This document shows, piece by piece, positions 51,899-59,542 of a stretch of 64,000 nt of DNA. Where the stretch lies: positions 83,598 to 147,597 of the forward strand of contig CAJJJM010000004.1 of assembly GCA_905187815.1 (NCBI GenBank). Reading direction: 5' to 3'. This DNA comes from an uncultured Methanomassiliicoccaceae archaeon (GTDB lineage Archaea; Thermoplasmatota; Thermoplasmata; Methanomassiliicoccales; Methanomethylophilaceae). A program made the position numbers and the translations under genes. Numbering within the stretch: the first letter of the stretch is position 1; each line of letters begins with the position of its first letter. Under the pieces are notes generated by a model. It was given only the letters and a program-made list of their open reading frames with translations, searched no databases and had not been told where the DNA came from.

Positions 51899-54223
51899 TC
51901 AGAAATCGAAGAGGCTGGCCTGACGAGGGCCGGTCTCTTCCACCTTTCTCTTCTTTCCGCTTCTAGGCTTCTCATCGGCCGCCTTCTCCGCGGGCGTCTC
52001 GGGTTGGTTGTCCGGGACGTAGCCGTACGCCGCGGCCATCTCGGCCATCATGGCGTCCTCCTCCTCGGACGGCGACATCGAGTACGCCGAATCGTCGACG
52101 ACGGCGGTCGAGCCGACCTGGTCCTTCATGCTCCTGGCGAGGGCGGGGCCGATCTTCGGCATGGCCGCGAGCACGGACTCATCCGCGGCGGCGATGTCGT
52201 CCTTCCCGCGGTACCCGGCCTTGAAGAGGACCCTGGCCCTGCTCCTGCCCACGCCTCTGAGGGAAACCAGCTCGGACAGCTCCTCCCTCACACCGTACCT
52301 TATCCTGATCGAGAGAGGTCTGATCTTCGTGATGGCGTCCGGGTTGAAGATGTACGCGATCTCGGACATGGCGTAGATGATCCAGTCCATCCTGTCCACC
52401 TTGGCGCGTATGTCCCCGGGGCCGATGCCCATGGAGTCCGTCATGGTCTCCTCGGGTACCTCCTCCATCCAGTCGTTGATCAGGACGGCGGTCTTCAGGT
52501 CGCTGCGGAAGTACTCGTAGTCGTAGTCCTCGATGTCGTCGGGGTCCACCAGGAGCTTGTCCATCCACAGGGACTCCTCCATGTCCAGGCGCTGCTCGTC
52601 GCACTTCTTGGGGTACATGCCCACGACGTCCGGGGTCATGGATGCGGCAATCAGTATCTGCATGGGCTGGGTGGAGTCGTCGATCTTCATCACCGCGTCC
52701 CTGAGTATGGATGCGGTCACGGGGTCGATGTACAGGTCAGACACCCTCTTCCCGAACGGGAGGATGACCAAGCCGTCCCCCTGACGGCGGACCATCTTCT
52801 CCCCTGCGAGGAAGTCGACCACCTCTCCGACGACGCTCTCGATGCCGAAGAGGCTGGACGTCGCTCCGAAGAATGTGTCCTTCATGAAGTCCACGATCTC
52901 CTCGTCCGACTCCGCGTCGCCGGTGGCGATTATCCCCAGGATGTGGCTCCTGAGGACCTTCTCCTGGAACAGCTTGGATGTCAGGCGCTCGGTGTCGTGG
53001 TCGATGTAGTCGGTCATCAGGTGCTCGAAGTCCCTGTCGTTCTTCGCCACCAGCACCGCCTCGCCGTAAGGATCGTAACCGGGCCTGCCGGCGCGACCGC
53101 ACATCTGCTTGACCTCCATGACCGAGATGGGGACGTTGGCGCCGTTCTCGTAGCGGTACGTGTCCCTGACCACGACCCTCCTGGCAGGGAGGTTGATCCC
53201 GGCGGCCAGGGTGGGGGTGGCGACGATGCACTTGATGGTGCCGGCGCGGAAGGAGTCCTCGACGTACTTCCTCTGCCTGTAGGTGAGGCCGGCGTTGTGG
53301 AACGCGGTTCCGTTCCTGACGCATGACGCGAGCTTGCGGCCGGTCGCGGTGGATTCCGAATCGCCCTCCAGCAGGGCCTCCTCAGCGCGCGGGAGCTCCC
53401 TGGCGGCGACCGCCTTGAGATGCTCCGACAGCCTGACGGCCTCCGCCTCCGTCGATCTCCTGGAGTTGACGAACACGAGGCACTGGCCCCCGTCCGAGAC
53501 GGCCTGCATCACCAGGGACGACACGGCATCCTCCATCGGCGGTACGGCCTTCTCCGTGCGGTCCCCGAAGACGATTCTCCCAGGAAGGTAGGCCCCCTCC
53601 ATGAGCGGGACGGGGCGCCAGTCGCTCCTGACCAGGGCCGCGTGCAGCCAGTCGGCCAAGTCGTCCGCGTTGGATATGGTGGCGGACAGGGCGATCACCT
53701 GCAGGTCGCTCCTGCGGCGCATCATCTTCGTGAGCGCGACCTCGAGGGTCGGTCCCCTTCCCGGGTCGTGGATCATGTGGATCTCGTCCGCGATCACGAG
53801 CTTCACCTCGTCGATCCAGCGGCTGCCATGGCGGATCATCGAGTCCGCCTTCTCCGATGTGGCTATGATGATGTCCGCCTTCTCGATACCCCTGTCCTCA
53901 GAGTCCAGGTCGCCCGTGCTCATGTGTACGTTGATGCCGAGGTCCGAGAAGCGCAGGAAATCGTCCCTCTTCTCCGACGCGAGGGCCTTGAGCGGGACGA
54001 TGTAGAGGACGCGGCCCCTGTGCTCGACCAGGGTCTTCAGGGCTGCGACGTAGCCGATGAGCGACTTCCCGCTAGCCGTCGGTATCGCGGCCACCAGGTT
54101 CCTCCCCTCCAGCGTTATCGGGATCGCCTCCGCCTGGGGCGGATGGAGCTCCCTGAAACCCACCGACTTAAGCGCATCGGCGACGCAGTCGGGCACATCC
54201 AGCTCGTCTATCCTCATCGCCAT
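51899..54223 (-). CDS. hel308: Hel308-type superfamily 2 DNA helicase with PIP box
   Basis: The 774-residue helicase has motif I PTASGKS, motif II ADEIHMIH, SATISN (motif III), FVNSRRS, TPTLAAGINLPARRVVVRD (motif V) and QMCGRAGR (motif VI), then a winged helix, a ratchet domain and a HhH-like RGVGRSRARVLFKAG. The last residues QASLFDF form a canonical PCNA-interacting peptide (Q-x-x-L-x-x-F). Hel308 acts on stalled forks. Starts at 54223 or 54217 are both near a TATA-based start site. Confidence 0.93.
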   Translation of the reverse strand: MAMRIDELDVPDCVADALKSVGFRELHPPQAEAIPITLEGRNLVAAIPTASGKSLIGYVAALKTLVEHRGRVLYIVPLKALASEKRDDFLRFSDLGINVHMSTGDLDSEDRGIEKADIIIATSEKADSMIRHGSRWIDEVKLVIADEIHMIHDPGRGPTLEVALTKMMRRRSDLQVIALSATISNADDLADWLHAALVRSDWRPVPLMEGAYLPGRIVFGDRTEKAVPPMEDAVSSLVMQAVSDGGQCLVFVNSRRSTEAEAVRLSEHLKAVAARELPRAEEALLEGDSESTATGRKLASCVRNGTAFHNAGLTYRQRKYVEDSFRAGTIKCIVATPTLAAGINLPARRVVVRDTYRYENGANVPISVMEVKQMCGRAGRPGYDPYGEAVLVAKNDRDFEHLMTDYIDHDTERLTSKLFQEKVLRSHILGIIATGDAESDEEIVDFMKDTFFGATSSLFGIESVVGEVVDFLAGEKMVRRQGDGLVILPFGKRVSDLYIDPVTASILRDAVMKIDDSTQPMQILIAASMTPDVVGMYPKKCDEQRLDMEESLWMDKLLVDPDDIEDYDYEYFRSDLKTAVLINDWMEEVPEETMTDSMGIGPGDIRAKVDRMDWIIYAMSEIAYIFNPDAITKIRPLSIRIRYGVREELSELVSLRGVGRSRARVLFKAGYRGKDDIAAADESVLAAMPKIGPALARSMKDQVGSTAVVDDSAYSMSPSEEEDAMMAEMAAAYGYVPDNQPETPAEKAADEKPRSGKKRKVEETGPRQASLFDF

Positions 54224-54336
54224 TGCCAACCGTGCCGGGATTGATAAGCCCTTGCAACGCCGCGGTCCCCGGAGGCTCCAATCATCTTGGATTTCCTTGA
54301 GTTAGCTTTAAAAGAGAGGGCGTGTACTCCCGCGCA

Positions 54337-55494
54337 ATGAATTCCAAGATCGTCGCGGCGATGGCCGTGTTCTGCTTCATTGCCGTCCTCGCCGCCCCCG
54401 TTGCGGCAGAGGAGACCGGGTCCGCCCACCCGAGTACGGACTACGTCTCCCAACTGGACGAGAACGGCAGGAATGTGTACGACGACGTGACCGGGAGGTT
54501 CGACACCGAGCTCAGCGGCAGCGCTCCCAGCAGGGACCTGTCGTTCACGATCTTCCTCACGGACCCCGTCCTGTTCTCAACCGCCGAGGAGGCGACGGCA
54601 TACGCCCAGGGCATCGTTCAGACGGCCCTGGCGGCGATCTACTACACGGATGCGGAGGCCATATGGCTCTGGGACCTCCCCATCAGCGCGCCCGAGGTCA
54701 CCGTCGAATGCGGCAACGTCCAGATATCCTACGACGACGGCAGGGTGCCGGGCACGTACTCGATCCCGGTCTCGGTCTCGTTCACCGTATCCGTCCCGAC
54801 AGACTTCGTGGACAACCCGGACACCACGCAGAACGAGATCTACCAGGCCATCACCGATCTGAGGAACGCGGCCTCTGAGATCACGGTCACGGCGGAGTCC
54901 GTGCCCGACAAGGTCATAGCGATCGCCAGGGCCCTCGACTCCGTGAGGATGATCGACGACAGGGACCCGACGGAGGCCACAGAGGACCAGGAGGCCGACC
55001 CCGGCTCCGTGTCCAACGCCTACGACGCCCTGGTCACGGGCGAGTCCTCCTCCGCGGGTATCGCGATGGCGTTCACCTACCTCTGCGAGCTGAACGGGAT
55101 CACCGCGTCCACCGTCAAGGGCACCGTAGTTACCAACGCCGACGGGGCCACCGAGACCGGGTACTGGAACGTCCTCTGGGACGGGGAGAGGTGGTACGCG
55201 GCCGACGTCACCATATACGACGGGGACGGCAGGGAGCCCCTCATGGCCGGCATGTCCACGATGGTCTATGTATCGGACATGACAGCTCACCGCGGGTTCG
55301 GATCCACGCACGTCGCCGACCTCGACCTGGCCACGGCGAACTCCCTGAACGCGGTCACCGTCCCCGCTGACGGATACGACTGGCCCGATGACAGGACGTT
55401 CTTCGAGAAGTACGGGACCCATGTGATGGCCGTCATAATCACGGCCATCATAGTCGGTGTGATAATCTACGCTCTGAAGAAGGGGGACCTCTGA
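54337..55494 (+). CDS. Membrane-anchored transglutaminase-like protein with lost catalytic residues
   Basis: The 385-residue protein has an N-terminal signal sequence (about 1-24, ending APVAA), a large extracellular part and a C-terminal helix (about 360-380) with a lysine anchor. The region about 225-310 resembles transglutaminase-like domains: GESSSAGIAMAFTYLCELNGI, GYWNVLWDGERWYAADVT. The catalytic cysteine position is serine and the H-x-W-N histidine is glycine, while the aspartate remains. So it is probably a non-enzymatic surface protein. The start is the ATG at 54337. Confidence 0.72.
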   Translation: MNSKIVAAMAVFCFIAVLAAPVAAEETGSAHPSTDYVSQLDENGRNVYDDVTGRFDTELSGSAPSRDLSFTIFLTDPVLFSTAEEATAYAQGIVQTALAAIYYTDAEAIWLWDLPISAPEVTVECGNVQISYDDGRVPGTYSIPVSVSFTVSVPTDFVDNPDTTQNEIYQAITDLRNAASEITVTAESVPDKVIAIARALDSVRMIDDRDPTEATEDQEADPGSVSNAYDALVTGESSSAGIAMAFTYLCELNGITASTVKGTVVTNADGATETGYWNVLWDGERWYAADVTIYDGDGREPLMAGMSTMVYVSDMTAHRGFGSTHVADLDLATANSLNAVTVPADGYDWPDDRTFFEKYGTHVMAVIITAIIVGVIIYALKKGDL

Positions 55495-55569
55495 GTATCC
55501 AGACCCTCCGAACTTATGACAATCAAGCCTTATATACAGGAACAAACTAAATTTCAAAATGGGGGAAAA

Positions 55570-57666
55570 ATGACAAAGAGATCAGAAGTGAAGAGGTCCG
55601 AGCTCTCCGTGGAGGAGTGGGCGGACAAACAGACCTTCACAACCACCGAGCAGATCCACATTCCCGACCTGATGGCAGACAGGGTCATCGGTCAGGAGGA
55701 CGCCGTGGAGGTGATGCGCAAGGCCGCCTCTCAGAAGAGGCACGTCATGCTGATCGGCGAACCCGGTACGGGAAAGTCGATGCTGGCGAACTCCATGGTC
55801 GAGTACCTCCCGAAGGAGGACCTCCAGGACATAGTCGCGTATCACAACCCTGAGGACTTCAACGAGCCCAGGATCAGGGTCTTCCCCGCAGGCAAGGGGA
55901 AGGCGGTCGTCGCCGAGCAGAAGTCCATCGCCGCCCAGCAGAAGAACCAGAAGAACACGATGTATGTCTACGCCTGTCTGGGCCTGATCATACTGGGTCT
56001 CCTGGCGGGGATGCTGCTCAACAACTTCACGATCACGCTGTTCGCCATACTCGGTGCGATGCTGATCTTCTTCATGTTCAGGACGCCCGGCGCTCCCAGG
56101 AACGAGACCGCGATCGTGCCGAAGGTGCTGGTGGGCCATGACGCGGGCGAGATGCCCCCGTTCGTGGATGCCACCGGGACGCACGCCGGGGCCCTCCTCG
56201 GAGACGTCAGGCACGACCCATTCCAGTCCGGAGGACTCGAGACCCCGTCCCACGACAGGCTCGAGGCCGGTGCCATCCACAAGGCCAACAAGGGTGTCCT
56301 CTACATCGACGAGATCAACCTCCTGAGGATGGAGTCCCAGCAGGCCCTGCTGACCGCCATGCAGGAGAAGAAGATGTCCATCACCGGCCAGTCCGAGCGC
56401 TCCTCCGGAGCCCTCGTCAAGTCCGAGCCGGTGCCCTGCGACTTCATCCTGGTCTGCGCCGGTAACATGGATGCCATCCAGGGGATGCACCCCGCCCTCA
56501 GGTCGAGGATCAGGGGATACGGTTACGAGGTGTACATGCGCAGCTCCATGCCGGACACCGACGAGAACCGCGACAACATCACAAGGTTCGTTGCCCAGGA
56601 GGTCAGGAAGGACGGCAAGATCCCCCACTTCGACAGGTTCGCCGTCGCCGAGATCCTCCGCGAGGCCCAGCGCCGTTCCGGCAGGAAGGGGGAGCTCACC
56701 CTCAGGATGAGGGAGCTCGGAGGACTCATCAGGGTCTCCGGCGACATGGCAGTCCAGAGGGGCGCCAAGGTCGTCACGGCCGACGACGTCATCATGGCCA
56801 GGGGGACCGCCCGCAGCCTCGAGCAGCAGGTCGCCGACAGGTACATCGAGGCCAACGAGGCCTACAAGATGTTCCGCACCTCGGGCGAGGCCGTTGGAAT
56901 GGTCAACGGACTGGCCGCCCTGAACGCCAGCTCCAACATGGCCGAGTACTCCGGAATCGTCCTGCCCATCGTGGCGGAGGTGTCCCCGTCCCAGGTCAAG
57001 AGGGCCGGGCACATCGTCGCCACAGGACAGCTGGGAACCATCGCCAAGGAGGCGGTCGAGAACATCTCCGCCGTCATCAAGAAGTACACCATGACGAACC
57101 TGTCCGACAGCGACATCCACCTCCAGTACATCGGGACCTACGACGGTGTCGAGGGCGACTCGGCGTCCATCACCATGGCGACCGTCATCATCTCCGCGCT
57201 GGAGAACATCCCGATCCGCCAGGACCTGGCGATGACCGGGTCCCTGAGCGTCAGGGGAAAGGTCCTGCCCGTCGGCGGAGTCACCGCGAAGCTGGAGGCG
57301 GCAGCTGCGTCCGGCATCAAGATGGCCCTCATCCCCGCGGACAACGCCAAGGACGTCATGATCGAGAACAGGTACTACAAGACCATGGAGATCTACACCG
57401 TGGAGACCCTTCGCGACGTGTTCGAGTACGCCTTCGTGGACTGCCCCATGAAGCAGATGTACCTGGACAAGCTCCTGCCCCTCAACAAGGACGGGGTTTC
57501 CTCCGCGAAGAAGATCGAGCCTCCGGTGGAGTACCACTACACGATCCGCGAGGAGCCTCCCGAGACGCCTCCCCAGCCCCCTGTGGCCGAGGCGGTCCCG
57601 GAGCCCCAACCCGTGGGGGAGCCCGAGCACGTGGAGCATCCCAGCTCCGTGCCCGCTCCCCAGTGA
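55570..57666 (+). CDS. lonB: Archaeal membrane-bound LonB protease
   Basis: The 698-residue protein has an AAA+ domain with GEPGTGKSM, two membrane helices inserted in it (about 130-165), a Walker B VLYIDEINLL, and a Lon protease domain with YDGVEGDSAS (catalytic serine) and AKLEAAAASGIK (catalytic lysine). It degrades membrane and damaged proteins, with the pore facing the cytoplasm. The start at 55570 follows GGGGGAAAA; TTATATAC upstream is the promoter. The tail (about 650-698) is proline-rich. Confidence 0.95.
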   Translation: MTKRSEVKRSELSVEEWADKQTFTTTEQIHIPDLMADRVIGQEDAVEVMRKAASQKRHVMLIGEPGTGKSMLANSMVEYLPKEDLQDIVAYHNPEDFNEPRIRVFPAGKGKAVVAEQKSIAAQQKNQKNTMYVYACLGLIILGLLAGMLLNNFTITLFAILGAMLIFFMFRTPGAPRNETAIVPKVLVGHDAGEMPPFVDATGTHAGALLGDVRHDPFQSGGLETPSHDRLEAGAIHKANKGVLYIDEINLLRMESQQALLTAMQEKKMSITGQSERSSGALVKSEPVPCDFILVCAGNMDAIQGMHPALRSRIRGYGYEVYMRSSMPDTDENRDNITRFVAQEVRKDGKIPHFDRFAVAEILREAQRRSGRKGELTLRMRELGGLIRVSGDMAVQRGAKVVTADDVIMARGTARSLEQQVADRYIEANEAYKMFRTSGEAVGMVNGLAALNASSNMAEYSGIVLPIVAEVSPSQVKRAGHIVATGQLGTIAKEAVENISAVIKKYTMTNLSDSDIHLQYIGTYDGVEGDSASITMATVIISALENIPIRQDLAMTGSLSVRGKVLPVGGVTAKLEAAAASGIKMALIPADNAKDVMIENRYYKTMEIYTVETLRDVFEYAFVDCPMKQMYLDKLLPLNKDGVSSAKKIEPPVEYHYTIREEPPETPPQPPVAEAVPEPQPVGEPEHVEHPSSVPAPQ

Positions 57667-57671
57667 AACCC

Positions 57672-57692
57672 GGACGGGCCCAGCGCCCGTCC
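57672..57692 (+). terminator. Terminator after lonB
   Basis: GGACGGGC pairs with GCCCGTCC around CCAGC, followed by TCTTTCCTCTTTTAT. Confidence 0.75.
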
Positions 57693-57730
57693 TCTTTCCT
57701 CTTTTATACTCCGAATCTAATCATCCGGTG

Positions 57731-58273
57731 ATGACCCGGAACGACTACTCCGGATACTCCCTGGTTATCGGGAGGTTCCAGCCACTTCACAACGGACACA
57801 TGGAGGTCCTCCGCAAATGCGCCGAGGAGTCCGACCATCTCATCGTCGGCATCGGCAGCGCCCAGATATCCCACGACCCCGACAACCCGTTCACTGCGGG
57901 TGAGAGGTACATGATGATCTCCGAGTCGCTGAAGGACATAGGCATCACCGACTTCAGCATCGTGCCAATCGAGGACCTCAACAGATACTCCGTGTGGGTG
58001 GCCCACGTGGTCTCGATGGTCCCGCCCTTCAAGAGGGTGTACACCAACAATCCCATGACCCGCCGTCTCTTCCAGGAGGCCGGCTACGAGGTCAGGCGCT
58101 CGCCGATGTACAACAGGGCGGTCTACTCCGGGACCGAGGTCCGCAGGAGGATCGCCGCCGACGAGGAGTGGAGGTCTCTGGTGCCGACCGCTGTGTCGGG
58201 GGTCATCGACTCCATAGACGGCGTGGGAAGGATCAAGGACATCACCGGAGGTGCCGACGGTGCACCCCTATGA
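57731..58273 (+). CDS. Nicotinamide-nucleotide adenylyltransferase NadM
   Basis: The 180-residue protein has the nucleotidyltransferase GRFQPLHNGHMEV, a SAQISHDPDNPFTAGER loop and YSGTEVRRRI near the end (the I-S-x-T-x-x-R block). It makes NAD from NMN and ATP. A TTTTATACT box about 25 bases upstream places the start of transcription on the ATG, so it is leaderless. It overlaps the pncC gene. Confidence 0.9.
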   Translation: MTRNDYSGYSLVIGRFQPLHNGHMEVLRKCAEESDHLIVGIGSAQISHDPDNPFTAGERYMMISESLKDIGITDFSIVPIEDLNRYSVWVAHVVSMVPPFKRVYTNNPMTRRLFQEAGYEVRRSPMYNRAVYSGTEVRRRIAADEEWRSLVPTAVSGVIDSIDGVGRIKDITGGADGAPL

Positions 58274-58742
58274 CGCGGAGCTGCTGGCGTTCCAGCTCGG
58301 ACTCAGGCACAAGACTATGTGCTGCGCCGAGTCGTGCACCGGAGGTCTCATCGGCGCAGCCATGACCGATATGGCCGGCTCCTCGGAGTACTTCCTGGGC
58401 AGTGCGGTGACATACAGCAACGAGGCGAAGATGAGGATCCTGGGGGTCGAGGAAGACACCCTGATCGCCCACGGCGCGGTCAGCGAGGAGACCGCCAGGG
58501 AGATGGCTCTGGGGGCGGCGCGCGTGTTCGGCGCCGACTACTCGGTGGCCGTCACCGGGATCGCTGGGCCCGGAGGGGCCACGGAGACCAAGCCCGTGGG
58601 CCTCGTATATATCGCAGTATCCGATGGCTCGAGGACGGTCGTGACCAGGAATGTGTTCGAGGGCGGTCGCCAGCAGGTCAGGGAGAGCACGGTCAAGGAG
58701 GCTTGCGGCCTCCTGAAGGATTTCATCGAGGGCATACTATGA
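58260..58742 (+). CDS. CinA C-terminal-type nicotinamide-nucleotide amidase
   Basis: The 160-residue protein has the CinA/PncC pattern: CCAESCTGGLIGAAMTD (catalytic serine in the S-C-T-G-G block), GSAVTYSNEAKMRILGV, HGAVSEETAREMA and VTGIAGPGG. It deamidates NMN and so feeds NAD salvage together with NadM. The start is the GTG at 58260, 8 bases after GGAGG, inside the end of nadM. A GTG at 58251 is an alternative. Confidence 0.9.
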   Translation: MHPYDAELLAFQLGLRHKTMCCAESCTGGLIGAAMTDMAGSSEYFLGSAVTYSNEAKMRILGVEEDTLIAHGAVSEETAREMALGAARVFGADYSVAVTGIAGPGGATETKPVGLVYIAVSDGSRTVVTRNVFEGGRQQVRESTVKEACGLLKDFIEGIL

Positions 58743-59440
58743 GCAGGTTCGAGAGGCAGATCCCGATATTCGGGGAGGACGGTCAGATGAGGATCATGGG
58801 TTCCAAGGTCGGCATCGCCGGCTGCGGAGGCCTCGGTGTGAATGTGATCACGCAGCTGGCCGCTGCAGGCGTCTGCAGGTTCGTGCTCTGCGATCCGGAC
58901 ATCCCGGACGTGACGAACCTGAACCGCCAGTTCATCTACTACGCAGGGGACATGCGCCCCAAATCAGTAATATCGGCGGAGTGGGTCCTGGCCCTTAACC
59001 CGGCGGCCGAGGTGGAGGCCATCAGTGAGCCCGTCTCCCCAGACAACAAGGACATGTTCGCCGGATGCGACGTCATCGTGGACTGCCTTGACTCGTTCGA
59101 ATCGAGGATGGCCCTCAACGACCATTCGCAGGAGCTGGGGATCCCCCTCGTTCACGCGGGGATATCCGGGTTCAACGGCCAGCTCTACGTTTCCGTTCCG
59201 GGGAGGACCCCGTGTCTCAGATGCGTTCTCGGCACCGCAAAGGATCCGGAAGGCCCCGTGCCGTCGGTCGGCGCTGCGGTCTCGGCCCTGGCGGGGATGG
59301 AGGCCCTGGAGGCACTCAGGCTCATCACGGGGATGGGCGCGGCCAGCGAGGGGGTCCTGACGACGATCGACCTCGGCACGATGGCCGTGGAGAGGACCGA
59401 GCTCCCCGCAGACCCGGGCTGTCCGTTCTGCCGTTCCTGA
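58739..59440 (+). CDS. ThiF/MoeB/HesA-type E1-like adenylyltransferase
   Basis: The 233-residue protein has the Rossmann GCGGLGVNVI, DPDIPDVTNLNRQ, and MRPKSV followed by a long E1 core, with zinc cysteines CLRC and CPFC. It adenylates the C-terminus of a small ubiquitin-like sulfur or modifier protein. It overlaps pncC by 4 bases (ATGA). Which modifier it serves is not clear from the window. Confidence 0.9.
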   Translation: MSRFERQIPIFGEDGQMRIMGSKVGIAGCGGLGVNVITQLAAAGVCRFVLCDPDIPDVTNLNRQFIYYAGDMRPKSVISAEWVLALNPAAEVEAISEPVSPDNKDMFAGCDVIVDCLDSFESRMALNDHSQELGIPLVHAGISGFNGQLYVSVPGRTPCLRCVLGTAKDPEGPVPSVGAAVSALAGMEALEALRLITGMGAASEGVLTTIDLGTMAVERTELPADPGCPFCRS

Positions 59441-59454
59441 AACCCTGTTTCGAC

Positions 59455-59470
59455 GGGGGCTCCCGCCCCC
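59455..59470 (+). terminator. Terminator between thiF and the STAS-LuxE-LuxC operon
   Basis: GGGGGC-TCCC-GCCCCC, immediately followed by ACAACGTTATAAC, the promoter of the next operon. Confidence 0.55.
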
Positions 59471-59473
59471 ACA

Positions 59474-59484
59474 ACGTTATAACT
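59474..59484 (+). promoter_or_regulatory. Promoter of the STAS-HATPase-GNAT/LuxE/LuxC operon
   Basis: CGTTATAACTT is a good archaeal TATA box about 60 bases before the start of the regulator gene. It separates this operon from nadM-pncC-thiF. Confidence 0.6.
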
Positions 59485-59542
59485 TTTCTAGACCGTTCAT
59501 ACATCGTGCATCAGGTCATCGACCGGTTCGCCGAGGGATACG

